DNA from: a virus | Reading direction: 5' to 3' (one strand) | IMG/VR virus record: IMGVR_UViG_3300043543_000028 | Location: 1-28,351 of that record | DNA length: 28,351 nt | In this document: piece after piece, positions 23,056-28,351 of the stretch | Numbering within the stretch: the first letter of the stretch is position 1 | Layout: every line of letters begins with the position of its first letter | The notes under the pieces: generated by a model | Database searches by the model: none | Told to the model about the DNA's origin: nothing | The model's input: the letters and a program-made list of their open reading frames with translations, nothing else | Program-made: the position numbers and the translations under genes

Positions 23056-24542
23056 GCAATCCCGAGCCGCCAACTCCGGCGGCGGGCGAGGTGAATACTC
23101 CGGAGGCTGATAAACTATACAGCGTAGTTTTAGCGCCTTATGAACACAACGCGCCGCAAGGTGAGGACACGTTGCGGTTCACCCTCGCGTGCAAGCTGCG
23201 CGACCTAGGAGCGGATGAGGACACCGCGTTGAACCTGTTGCGGCTCTGGAACATGAGCTGCGACTATCCGCGCGAGGACTCCGCGTTGGTCAAGGCGGTG
23301 CGCAACGCCTACCGCTACGGCAAGAACCCCCCGGGGTCCGGTGGGAAGTGGGAGCCGCCGCCTCCGCCGCCCGAGGTGGCATTCGAGACGCTGGCGCAGG
23401 CGGAGGCGGCCAGCCCCACGCCGCCGCCCAAGCCGCGCGCGGGGCTGCGACTGCGGCGCGCTGGGGAACTGATGGACGCGCCGCCGCCCGAGTGGTTGAT
23501 CCGGGATTGGCTGCCCGCGCGCGGGCTGACGGTGATCTACGGCCCGCCCAAGAGCGGCAAGACATTCGTGGCGTTGGACCTCGCGCACGCCATCGCCACC
23601 GGCCGGGAGCGTTGGCTTGGCGACAACGGCTTGGAAATGAACCCGGACTTCCGGGACCGGCCGGTTCTGTTGCTGGCATTGGAAGCGCCTGAAACCCTCG
23701 GCCCCCGATTGCATGCGCTGGCCGTCCGCTATGACGGCACGGAAGCCGCCACGCGCGAGCGGATCGTTTGGCTTGGTCGGGAAGCCGCCGGGTTCGAGAC
23801 GATTACCCGCGACCTGCCGCGCCTGTTGGAACAAGAAGGCATTCGCCCGGCGGCCGTAATCGTGGATACCTACGCGCGGCTGATGGTCATGAACGGCGCG
23901 GAAGAAAACAACACGTTGGATCAAGGCCGCGCGGCCGAGGTGTTGGAGCGTCTCGGGGAAACCCTGGGCTGCACCGTGATCGTCGTGGCGCACACGGGCA
24001 AAGACGCCGAGCGCGGCATCCGGGGCAGCAACGCGCTACTCGCGGCGGCCAGCGCGGCGATTGAAGTCTCGCCCGACCCCGAGGGCCGGAAAGGCGTCAG
24101 CATCATGCGCGTCTCGGAACAGCGCAGCGGCCCGAGCGGGCAGAAGCTCACCGTCGGGTGCGGCTGCCCGGTTGCCATTGACGCGGACGGCGACACCCTG
24201 GTTCCCGTGTGGGAGGCGCTGGCAGGCGAGGGCGCGGGCGAAACCGCCGCCCCGGTGACGGCAACGGTGACGGCGGTGCGCGAGGCGGTGCAACAGGTGG
24301 CGGCTAGCGCGCTGCGCAACGGCACCGCTCCCGAGATATCGCTTGCCTCGCTACATCAACTAGTGCTATCGTGCATGCCCATGCCGACCAAGACCCCGCC
24401 GAAACGGGCGGATATCTTGCGGGCACTGCGGGCGCTGTTGGGCCGGTGGCCGCCCGGCGCGGTGATGTTCGCGGCTGACACACAACGGGTTTTCCTGCAA
24501 CCGGAGATGATACTACGCCATGACGAAGAAGCCAACGCCTGA
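23025..24542 (+). CDS. PriCT plus RepA-like hexameric helicase
   Basis: Numbered from the earliest standard start (TTG 23025), the product has 505 aa. Residues about 40-105 resemble the PriCT domain that follows prim-pol (GEDTLRFTLACKLRDLGAD and onward). After a Pro/Ala linker (110-140) comes the RecA-type ATPase: Walker A GPPKSGKT (173-180), Walker B VIVDTYARL (278-286) and VAHTGKD...RGIRGSNAL (321-338), as in RSF1010 RepA-type replicative helicases. The start is unclear. TTG 23025 and GTG 23091 both lack a Shine-Dalgarno. CTG 23052 forms a CTGA overlap with the prim-pol stop (23053-23055), copying the NTGA overlaps of its neighbours. A -1 frameshift product fused to prim-pol is also possible, as this frame is open from 22977. 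Confidence 0.88.
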   Translation: MGRRGPDCSLSNPEPPTPAAGEVNTPEADKLYSVVLAPYEHNAPQGEDTLRFTLACKLRDLGADEDTALNLLRLWNMSCDYPREDSALVKAVRNAYRYGKNPPGSGGKWEPPPPPPEVAFETLAQAEAASPTPPPKPRAGLRLRRAGELMDAPPPEWLIRDWLPARGLTVIYGPPKSGKTFVALDLAHAIATGRERWLGDNGLEMNPDFRDRPVLLLALEAPETLGPRLHALAVRYDGTEAATRERIVWLGREAAGFETITRDLPRLLEQEGIRPAAVIVDTYARLMVMNGAEENNTLDQGRAAEVLERLGETLGCTVIVVAHTGKDAERGIRGSNALLAAASAAIEVSPDPEGRKGVSIMRVSEQRSGPSGQKLTVGCGCPVAIDADGDTLVPVWEALAGEGAGETAAPVTATVTAVREAVQQVAASALRNGTAPEISLASLHQLVLSCMPMPTKTPPKRADILRALRALLGRWPPGAVMFAADTQRVFLQPEMILRHDEEANA

Positions 24543-25227
24543 ACCCCGGCCGACGCCGCCCGAGCGTGCGCTTGAGGACGTGCCCCCCGAGATGCAAGAG
24601 GCCATCCGGTCCAAGTTGACGCGCGCGGCGGACCCGCAAGCCGGGGCTTTCCGAGGGCCGCTGGTAGTCGGCGCGGGGGAGTTGGTGGCCGCCGCGACCG
24701 GCATACCGACTACTAGCGCCGAAATGGCCGAGATCAAGCGGTTCGCACGGTATGACTCAATCCGCGCCTACCGCCGCGCCGTGGATCGGCTGATTCACTG
24801 GGCGCTGGTGGGCAAGATCGCCCCCCGCGCCGCGCTTGACATCGCGCAGACCGTGAAGATCGGCGCGGAGATGCTTATGAGCGAACACGTCTTGCACGCG
24901 GGCGGCCGGGTTGACCAAGCCCCGCCGCACGTTGACGGGGTTGACGGCGGGGCGGACCTGCCGACGGTCGCGCCCAAGTCCGATCCCGAGGTTCGGATCG
25001 GGCGGCGTGTTGGCGTCGCGCCCAACGGTGCGCCGGTGGATGAAACTACTGTCGAGTTGCGCAGCGACAACGCCGAGATCGCCGTGGCCCGGCCGGACCT
25101 GATCGGCCCGGCGCTGGCCGAGCTACTCCGCCGCCGCCTTGCGAGCGCGGATGACGAAACCCGAGATCGCATCGCGCAGGCACTCGGGATGCGCAGCCAA
25201 GACATTGAAACACTGCTGAACGGGTGA
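24520..25227 (+). CDS. Hypothetical protein after the helicase
   Basis: The 235-aa product begins inside the helicase gene (23-base overlap), with GGAG about 12 bases upstream. The N-terminus is Pro-rich. Residues about 60-130 look helical (EIKRFARYDSIRAYRRAVD and ALDIAQTVKIGAEMLM), followed by an Asp/Gly/Pro-rich linker and a C-terminal helix rich in Arg/Ala. I see no enzyme motif. The helical middle resembles DNA-binding or small-terminase-like proteins only in general character, so the function is unknown. The charge pattern and good codon use support a real gene. Confidence 0.7.
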   Translation: MTKKPTPEPRPTPPERALEDVPPEMQEAIRSKLTRAADPQAGAFRGPLVVGAGELVAAATGIPTTSAEMAEIKRFARYDSIRAYRRAVDRLIHWALVGKIAPRAALDIAQTVKIGAEMLMSEHVLHAGGRVDQAPPHVDGVDGGADLPTVAPKSDPEVRIGRRVGVAPNGAPVDETTVELRSDNAEIAVARPDLIGPALAELLRRRLASADDETRDRIAQALGMRSQDIETLLNG

Positions 25228-25231
25228 CAGG

Positions 25232-25822
25232 ATGCGCGTTCTTCTGGCATGCGAGTTTTCCGGGGTGACACGACGCGCCTTCAAGGCGCTGGGCCACGAC
25301 GCTTGGTCCTGCGATCTGCTGGAAGCGGAGGATCATCAAGAGAACCCGCAGCACATCAAGGGAGACGTGAAGGCCCTGCTGGCAACCGAGTGGGGCGCAC
25401 CGCAAACTTGGGATATCATCATAGCGTTCCCGCCATGCACACATTTGGCATCAAGCGGGGCGAGGTGGTGGGGGTCGCCCGAGAAACAGGAAGGTCAACG
25501 CCAAGCCCTTGAGTTTGTCCGGTTCCTGCTGGGGTTGGACTGCCCCCGCATTGCCTTGGAGAACCCCATCGGCAAAATCGGAACCGCCATTCGCAAGCCC
25601 GACCAGATCATCCAGCCGTGGCAGTTTGGGCACGGCGTGACCAAGGCGACGTGCCTTTGGCTGAAGGGGCTGCCGCCCCTGAGGCCGACATTCATTATTC
25701 CGCCGGAAAACCGCAAGGCGCTAATTCACAAAATGCCGCCAAGCGCAGACCGGTGGAAGAAGCGCAGCCGCATGTTCGAGGGTGTGGCGGCTGCGATGGC
25801 GTCTCAATGGGGAGCAGAATGA
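25232..25822 (+). CDS. Short cytosine-C5 DNA methyltransferase-like protein
   Basis: The 196-aa product begins with a nucleotide-binding-like ACEFSGVTRRAF segment (6-17) and CDLL. It carries the motif IV-like AFPPCTHL (65-72, Cys69 as the possible attacking residue) and ENPIG (110-114, motif VI-like). It therefore follows the C5-methyltransferase plan, as in many small phage proteins annotated as DNA cytosine methyltransferases. It is far shorter than full enzymes (usually 300 aa or more) and no target-recognition domain is evident. It may modify phage DNA with relaxed specificity or act on another target. The start is 4 bases after the previous stop, and its own stop overlaps the dNMP kinase start. 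Confidence 0.78.
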   Translation: MRVLLACEFSGVTRRAFKALGHDAWSCDLLEAEDHQENPQHIKGDVKALLATEWGAPQTWDIIIAFPPCTHLASSGARWWGSPEKQEGQRQALEFVRFLLGLDCPRIALENPIGKIGTAIRKPDQIIQPWQFGHGVTKATCLWLKGLPPLRPTFIIPPENRKALIHKMPPSADRWKKRSRMFEGVAAAMASQWGAE

Positions 25823-26400
25823 TCATGCCGCTTATTGGACTGACTGGCAGCAACGGCGCGGGCAAGACAAGCCTCGCCTGGATGCTCACGACACGATGCA
25901 GGCCGCACTACGCGCGCCTGGGGTTCGCCGATCCGATCCGGACGGCCGTAGCCGCCACGCTGGGGGAGACGGTGGAGCGCGCGTTCGCCCACCCGGCCAA
26001 GGACACGCCGCACCCCCGCGCGCCCGGTGGCGTCAGCCCGCGCGATTTGACGATCTGCTGGGCCAACGCGGCGCGCGCGGCTTTCGGGGACCGGTGTTGG
26101 GTGTCGGCGCTGGCCACGCGCGCCGCGCAATGCGGCCCTCGCGTGGTGATTGATGACCTGCGCTTCCGGGTGGAAGCGGATTGGGTTCGAGAGAACGGCG
26201 GCTTCATCGTCGCCCTTGGCCCGCCACCCGAGGACCTGCCGCTTGACGGGATCGCCCTGTTCGCGCCCCGCTGCCCGGCGGTGAGCGAAGGGCCGGAAGC
26301 CCGAGAAGCGTGGATGTTGGAAACGGCGCGGCAGGTGCTAGAGATTGCGCGCGGCTACCCGCCGCCCCCGTGGTGGCACCGGGGGGCCGAAGCACCATGA
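25819..26400 (+). CDS. Deoxynucleoside monophosphate kinase-like P-loop protein
   Basis: The 193-aa product starts MIMPLIGLTG and continues into a Walker A loop GSNGAGKT (residues 10-17), as in phage dNMP kinases (T4 gene 1 type). These enzymes phosphorylate dNMPs for DNA synthesis. Later segments LGFADPIRTAV and VVIDDLRFRVEADWVRENGG fit the family: the latter matches the DDxRFxxE motif near the C-terminal half. The ATG overlaps the methyltransferase stop (ATGA), with GGGGAG upstream; ATG 25825 is an alternative. Its position next to a methyltransferase-like gene could link it to supply of a nucleotide for modified DNA, but that is inference. Confidence 0.85.
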   Translation: MIMPLIGLTGSNGAGKTSLAWMLTTRCRPHYARLGFADPIRTAVAATLGETVERAFAHPAKDTPHPRAPGGVSPRDLTICWANAARAAFGDRCWVSALATRAAQCGPRVVIDDLRFRVEADWVRENGGFIVALGPPPEDLPLDGIALFAPRCPAVSEGPEAREAWMLETARQVLEIARGYPPPPWWHRGAEAP

Positions 26401-26693
26401 GGATCAAGACGGCATCCCCGGACTTCGACCAAGCGGCCGTGTTCGCACGTCGCAGGCGGCTGACGGATGAATACGTTGAGCCGCTGCGCCGCCACCTGGG
26501 AATCCGGCAGGACCGGCTTGGCCCCATGATCGGGCTGAGTCCCTCGCACTACAGCGTTTGTTGCATGAGCAAGAACAACATTTGCCCACTGGACATCCTG
26601 TTGCTTTACGCAACGAAACTGGAACAGATTGCGAAACAACGGGGCGAGAAGGTCCCGTTCGAACGGCCTAACCTTTGGTGGGGGGAGTGCTGA
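26397..26693 (+). CDS. Small helix-turn-helix protein (XRE-like)
   Basis: The 98-aa product has an HTH-like region at residues about 27-60: YVEPLRRHLGIRQDRLGPMI followed by GLSPSHYSVC, the usual two-helix pattern of XRE-type regulators. A longer helix follows (LLLYATKLEQIAKQRG), and Trp residues sit near the end. It probably binds DNA and may control transcription between early and late genes, but no operator could be tied to it. ATG 26397 overlaps the kinase stop (ATGA). A longer in-frame start at 26310 lies inside the kinase gene and is unlikely. Confidence 0.65.
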   Translation: MRIKTASPDFDQAAVFARRRRLTDEYVEPLRRHLGIRQDRLGPMIGLSPSHYSVCCMSKNNICPLDILLLYATKLEQIAKQRGEKVPFERPNLWWGEC

Positions 26694-26695
26694 CC

Positions 26696-26791
26696 ATGTG
26701 GCGCTTTTACCTCAAGACGCTGCTGGAAGCGTCGGTTTTCTGCGCTTCCATGACCGCCATTCTGGCGTTCGTGTTCTTCGCCTTAGGCTGA
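26696..26791 (+). CDS. 31-residue single-pass membrane peptide
   Basis: The frame encodes MWRFYLKTLLEASVF and then a hydrophobic run (about residues 13-30) ending FVFFALG, so a one-helix membrane peptide is likely. GGGGGAG (26681-26687) sits 8 nt before the ATG, a better ribosome site than many neighbours have, and the gene starts 3 bases after the HTH gene stop. Functions of such peptides range from holin helpers to superinfection exclusion. None can be chosen here. Confidence 0.6.
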   Translation: MWRFYLKTLLEASVFCASMTAILAFVFFALG

Positions 26792-26801
26792 CACCGAGAA
26801 A

Positions 26802-26876
26802 ATGACGAGCACGAGCGAAAGCCTGAGCAACAAACGCGCTTTGGCGTGGGTAGACCTGATGGACCACGGCCTATGA
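26802..26876 (+). CDS. Possible 24-residue microgene
   Basis: This small frame (MTSTSESLSNKRALAWVDLM and four more residues) fills the space between the membrane peptide and DUF4031. Its stop TGA (26874-26876) overlaps the DUF4031 ATG (ATGA), the same arrangement as proven-looking genes nearby. The Shine-Dalgarno is weak. It may be a coupling leader rather than a functional protein. Confidence 0.35.
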   Translation: MTSTSESLSNKRALAWVDLMDHGL

Positions 26877-27205
26877 CTGTCTATGTCGATGACGTTCGGC
26901 ATCGGTTCGGTCGCATGGTCATGTGCCACATGTGGGCCGACTCTGATGAAGAGTTGCACGCAATGGCCGACGCTATCGGCGTGGCGCGTCGTTGGCACCA
27001 GAAGCCTCCGAAGGCATCTTGGAGCCACTACGACATTTCGCTTGGGATGAAAGCGAAGGCAATCCTACGGGGAGCGGTGCTCACAGATCGCTACGGGCCA
27101 GCAGAACACGTTGCCCGCATTCGCGGCAACACAAGAATGCTGGAAAGCATCGCGACAGCACGCGCGATTAGGCGCAACGCCTGCGGAGATGGAGGCGAAG
27201 CATGA
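26873..27205 (+). CDS. DUF4031 family protein
   Basis: The 110-aa product begins MTVYVDDVRHRFGRMVMCHM and continues with a WADSDEELHAMADAIGVARR segment, which I recognise as the DUF4031 pattern widespread in phages and bacteria. Its HYDISLGMKAKAILRGAV segment completes the usual domain. The family has no assigned function, although the early acidic pair and conserved His and Trp residues suggest a small enzyme or nucleotide-binding protein. The start is translationally coupled to the microgene before it, since no strong Shine-Dalgarno is present. The stop overlaps the next microgene (ATGA). Confidence 0.82.
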   Translation: MTVYVDDVRHRFGRMVMCHMWADSDEELHAMADAIGVARRWHQKPPKASWSHYDISLGMKAKAILRGAVLTDRYGPAEHVARIRGNTRMLESIATARAIRRNACGDGGEA

Positions 27206-27273
27206 CTGACGCCCCGAACCCCGCGCCACGCCGTCCAGCACAAGGTCGTTTAGTGAAGGAGCAGAAGTCATGA
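27202..27273 (+). CDS. Possible 23-residue microgene
   Basis: The ATG at 27202 overlaps the DUF4031 stop and the TGA at 27271-27273 overlaps the next ATG (27270). It encodes a Pro/Arg-rich peptide beginning MTDAPNPAPRRP. Its end contains AAGGAG (27256-27261), the ribosome site for the following gene, so translation through it would expose that site. It may serve only as a coupling leader. Confidence 0.35.
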   Translation: MTDAPNPAPRRPAQGRLVKEQKS

Positions 27274-27527
27274 GCAACACGCTTATCATTCTGACCCGGT
27301 TTCTCCAACCGATCAGCACGCGCCCTTCGCGCGTCCGCGCCGAGGTTCTCGCGCCGGGCTACAAGCCCGCCACAATCACCTATGATCATGCCTAGGGGTT
27401 CGAGAGAAACTGCCGGACGGCGGTCAAAGAAGTCATACGCCGGAACAAGGTGGCCTGGGTTGTCAGCGAAAGCTCGGCGGGCGAGGACAAGCGCGGGCTT
27501 TATTGGGTCGCAGCCGCCGAAGCCTAG
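27270..27527 (+). CDS. Small gene interrupted by an in-frame amber codon
   Basis: ATG 27270 has a good Shine-Dalgarno (AAGGAG, 8-nt spacing). The frame gives 41 residues (MSNTLIILTRFLQP and onward to TITYDHA), then TAG at 27393-27395. It continues in the same frame for 43 residues (GFERNCRTAVKEVIRRNKV, WVVSESSAGEDKRGLYWVAA) to a second TAG at 27525-27527. The second part looks far more protein-like than the other frames there, so the gene probably once made an 85-residue protein. TAG ends at least three other genes here (stops at 6178, 6700 and 16321), so general recoding is unlikely. Explanations are a point mutation, programmed read-through or a sequence error. Function unknown. Confidence 0.6.
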
Positions 27528-27540
27528 GGCCGCGCGGCCC
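27527..27540. repeat. 14-bp perfect palindrome after the interrupted gene
   Basis: GGGCCGCGCGGCCC is its own reverse complement and begins on the last base of the second TAG. It lies in the 163-bp non-coding stretch between the converging genes. It could pair as RNA or bind a dimeric protein. No T-run follows. Confidence 0.5.
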
Positions 27541-27560
27541 GCCGCCGCCCGAGTCGCCGC

Positions 27561-27620
27561 GGGCTTTGGCGTCACGGGCTTTGGCGTCACGGGCTTTGGC
27601 GTCACGGGCTTTGGCGTTAT
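27561..27620 (+). repeat. Four tandem 15-bp units
   Basis: Three perfect copies of GGGCTTTGGCGTCAC (27561-27575, 27576-27590, 27591-27605) and one diverged copy (27606-27620) lie in non-coding DNA between converging genes. They could be iteron-like protein sites, but this is unproven. The frames across them give low-complexity peptides that do not look like real proteins. Confidence 0.85.
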
Positions 27621-27636
27621 GAGCGCCTGCCAGCGC

Positions 27637-27669
27637 AAAAAAAATCGGCCGCGCTGGTAAACGCGGCCG
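27637..27669 (-). terminator. Leftward intrinsic terminator
   Basis: Read on the minus strand, an 8-bp GC stem (CGGCCGCG and CGCGGCCG, arms 27662-27669 and 27646-27653) with an 8-nt loop is followed by one A and then eight T residues (27644-27637). This is a textbook intrinsic terminator placed 21 bases after the leftward gene's stop. An overlapping 7-bp stem (CCAGCGC 27630-27636 with GCGCTGG 27651-27657) could form instead. Confidence 0.85.
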
Positions 27670-27690
27670 GAAGTAAAAGGCAGGTTAGGA

Positions 27691-28351
27691 TCACTCCGCC
27701 CCTGCCGCAGCACACGCCTCATGCCAAGCCGCGATTGCCTTGGCCATGTCGCCACCGGCGGCATCGGCGATTTCAACGAGGACGTTGACCACGTCCTCGG
27801 GCAGCTGCGCCGGCGGTGTGTCATAATAGACCGCCGCCAGCGGCCCAAGCTGGCGCTTCAGGCGCGCCAGCCGCTTCTCCGGCGTCTCGGCCACCGGAGT
27901 CGCCGCCGGAAGGGCGGGCGCGCCTGGGGCATCGGGCGGAAGCTCCGCCTCGATGTCGGCCAGCGCCGCGCAGCGGCGCTCGGCCTCGAACTGGGCCGCA
28001 AACTCGCGGCTGGACCGGAGCGGGCCGCGGTCCAGCCTAGGCCACCAGCCGTAGAGGCCGGGCCGATCCGGATGCCTGCCGAACACGTGGCCAGCCGGCC
28101 CGAAATCGCTGATGGCCTCCTCCATGTCCTCGCGCTTGCTGCGCGGGGTCCATGGATCGAGGATCTTCCGACCCTCGAAATGCTCAATCCAATCCTCGCC
28201 ATGCCGCAGCACGGCGAGGTGAAAACCGTGCCGGGGATACCCGGCCTCCGGCTGCGCCGCGAGAAGACGGCGCAGCAGGTTCACGTGCGCCCGCCACCAT
28301 GCGGCTTGCGCCGCATGGTAGGAGGTCTCCGATATCAGATCATCGTCTGAT
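27691..28351 (-). CDS. Leftward gene of unknown function (5' end beyond the window)
   Basis: The frame is open to the window edge and gives 219 residues with no start needed inside. A GTG at 28284 is possible, but the residues before it (SDDDLISETSYHAAQAAWW) look coding. The visible part has mixed Trp/His/Tyr-rich sequence (RHGEDWIEHFEGRKILDPW; GHVFGRHPDRPGLYGWW) and a region of Ala/Pro linker near residue 140. A C-terminal helix rich in Asp/Glu/Ala follows (PEDVVNVLVEIADAAGGDMA). No known family is recognised. The opposite direction and its own strong terminator suggest a separately controlled, perhaps early, transcription unit. Confidence 0.7.
   Translation of the reverse strand, partial: SDDDLISETSYHAAQAAWWRAHVNLLRRLLAAQPEAGYPRHGFHLAVLRHGEDWIEHFEGRKILDPWTPRSKREDMEEAISDFGPAGHVFGRHPDRPGLYGWWPRLDRGPLRSSREFAAQFEAERRCAALADIEAELPPDAPGAPALPAATPVAETPEKRLARLKRQLGPLAAVYYDTPPAQLPEDVVNVLVEIADAAGGDMAKAIAAWHEACAAAGAE
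28296..28319. repeat. Perfect 10-bp inverted repeat near the window edge
   Basis: ACCATGCGGC (28296-28305) and GCCGCATGGT (28310-28319) enclose TTGC. It lies inside the open frame of the leftward gene, close to its possible GTG start at 28284, so it could be coding by chance, an RNA hairpin or a protein site. Confidence 0.5.

Noticed and set aside
27382-27660. Plus-strand frame with GFGVT repeats
   Set aside because: The first half is out of frame with the better coding signal of the interrupted gene and the second half is only the translated 15-bp repeat.
27721-28350. Long plus-strand frame at the right end
   Set aside because: Arg-rich composition typical of a shadow; the minus-strand frame is balanced and ends at a proper terminator.

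Overview
This window is a dense, GC-rich piece of a tailed-phage genome. Its virion gene order matches T7-like podoviruses: scaffold, major capsid protein, tail tubular proteins A and B, four small-to-giant internal (ejection) proteins, then tail fibre. The host was not determined. The base composition and protein style suggest a GC-rich alphaproteobacterium (for example a Rhodobacterales relative), but that is inference. No integrase, repressor/attachment module, tRNA gene or CRISPR array was seen, so a lytic phage is the simpler reading. The portal, terminase, endolysin and any RNA polymerase are not in the window.

Layout. Positions 2-14069 form the morphogenesis block: the end of an upstream gene, scaffold, a 206-bp leader with the best host-type promoter found, capsid, a probable capsid-associated protein, a terminator hairpin, tail tubular A and B, GNAT-like and gp14/gp15/gp16-like ejection proteins, and tail fibre. 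Positions 14066-14635 hold a small post-fibre gene and a holin-like membrane protein. Positions 14663-24542 form the replication and recombination block: SNF2 helicase, an Ala-Pro linker protein, a DUF2800 Cas4-like nuclease, a DUF2815 SSB-like protein, a family A DNA polymerase, a RuvC-like resolvase, a metallophosphoesterase, a possible HTH protein, a primase-polymerase and a RepA-like helicase. Positions 24520-27527 carry nucleotide and accessory genes: an unknown protein, a short cytosine-C5 methyltransferase-like protein, a dNMP kinase, an HTH protein, a 31-aa membrane peptide, DUF4031 and several microgenes. One leftward gene (27691 to the window edge) converges on them and ends at a clear leftward terminator.

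How it works together. The rightward genes from 12726 on are nearly gapless, and many junctions are NTGA overlaps in which the stop of one gene contains the start of the next, implying long polycistronic mRNAs and coupled translation. The virion is T7-like but the replisome is not. There is no T7-type primase-helicase, gp6/gp3 nuclease or phage RNA polymerase here, and the only convincing promoter has a host sigma70 look.

Most notable items: an inverted repeat whose loop holds the -10 box of the capsid promoter, followed by a structured leader; an in-frame amber codon splitting a small gene whose coding signal continues downstream; a primase-polymerase/helicase pair split by a frame change with no normal start codon; and a chain of microgenes followed by a 15-bp tandem repeat.
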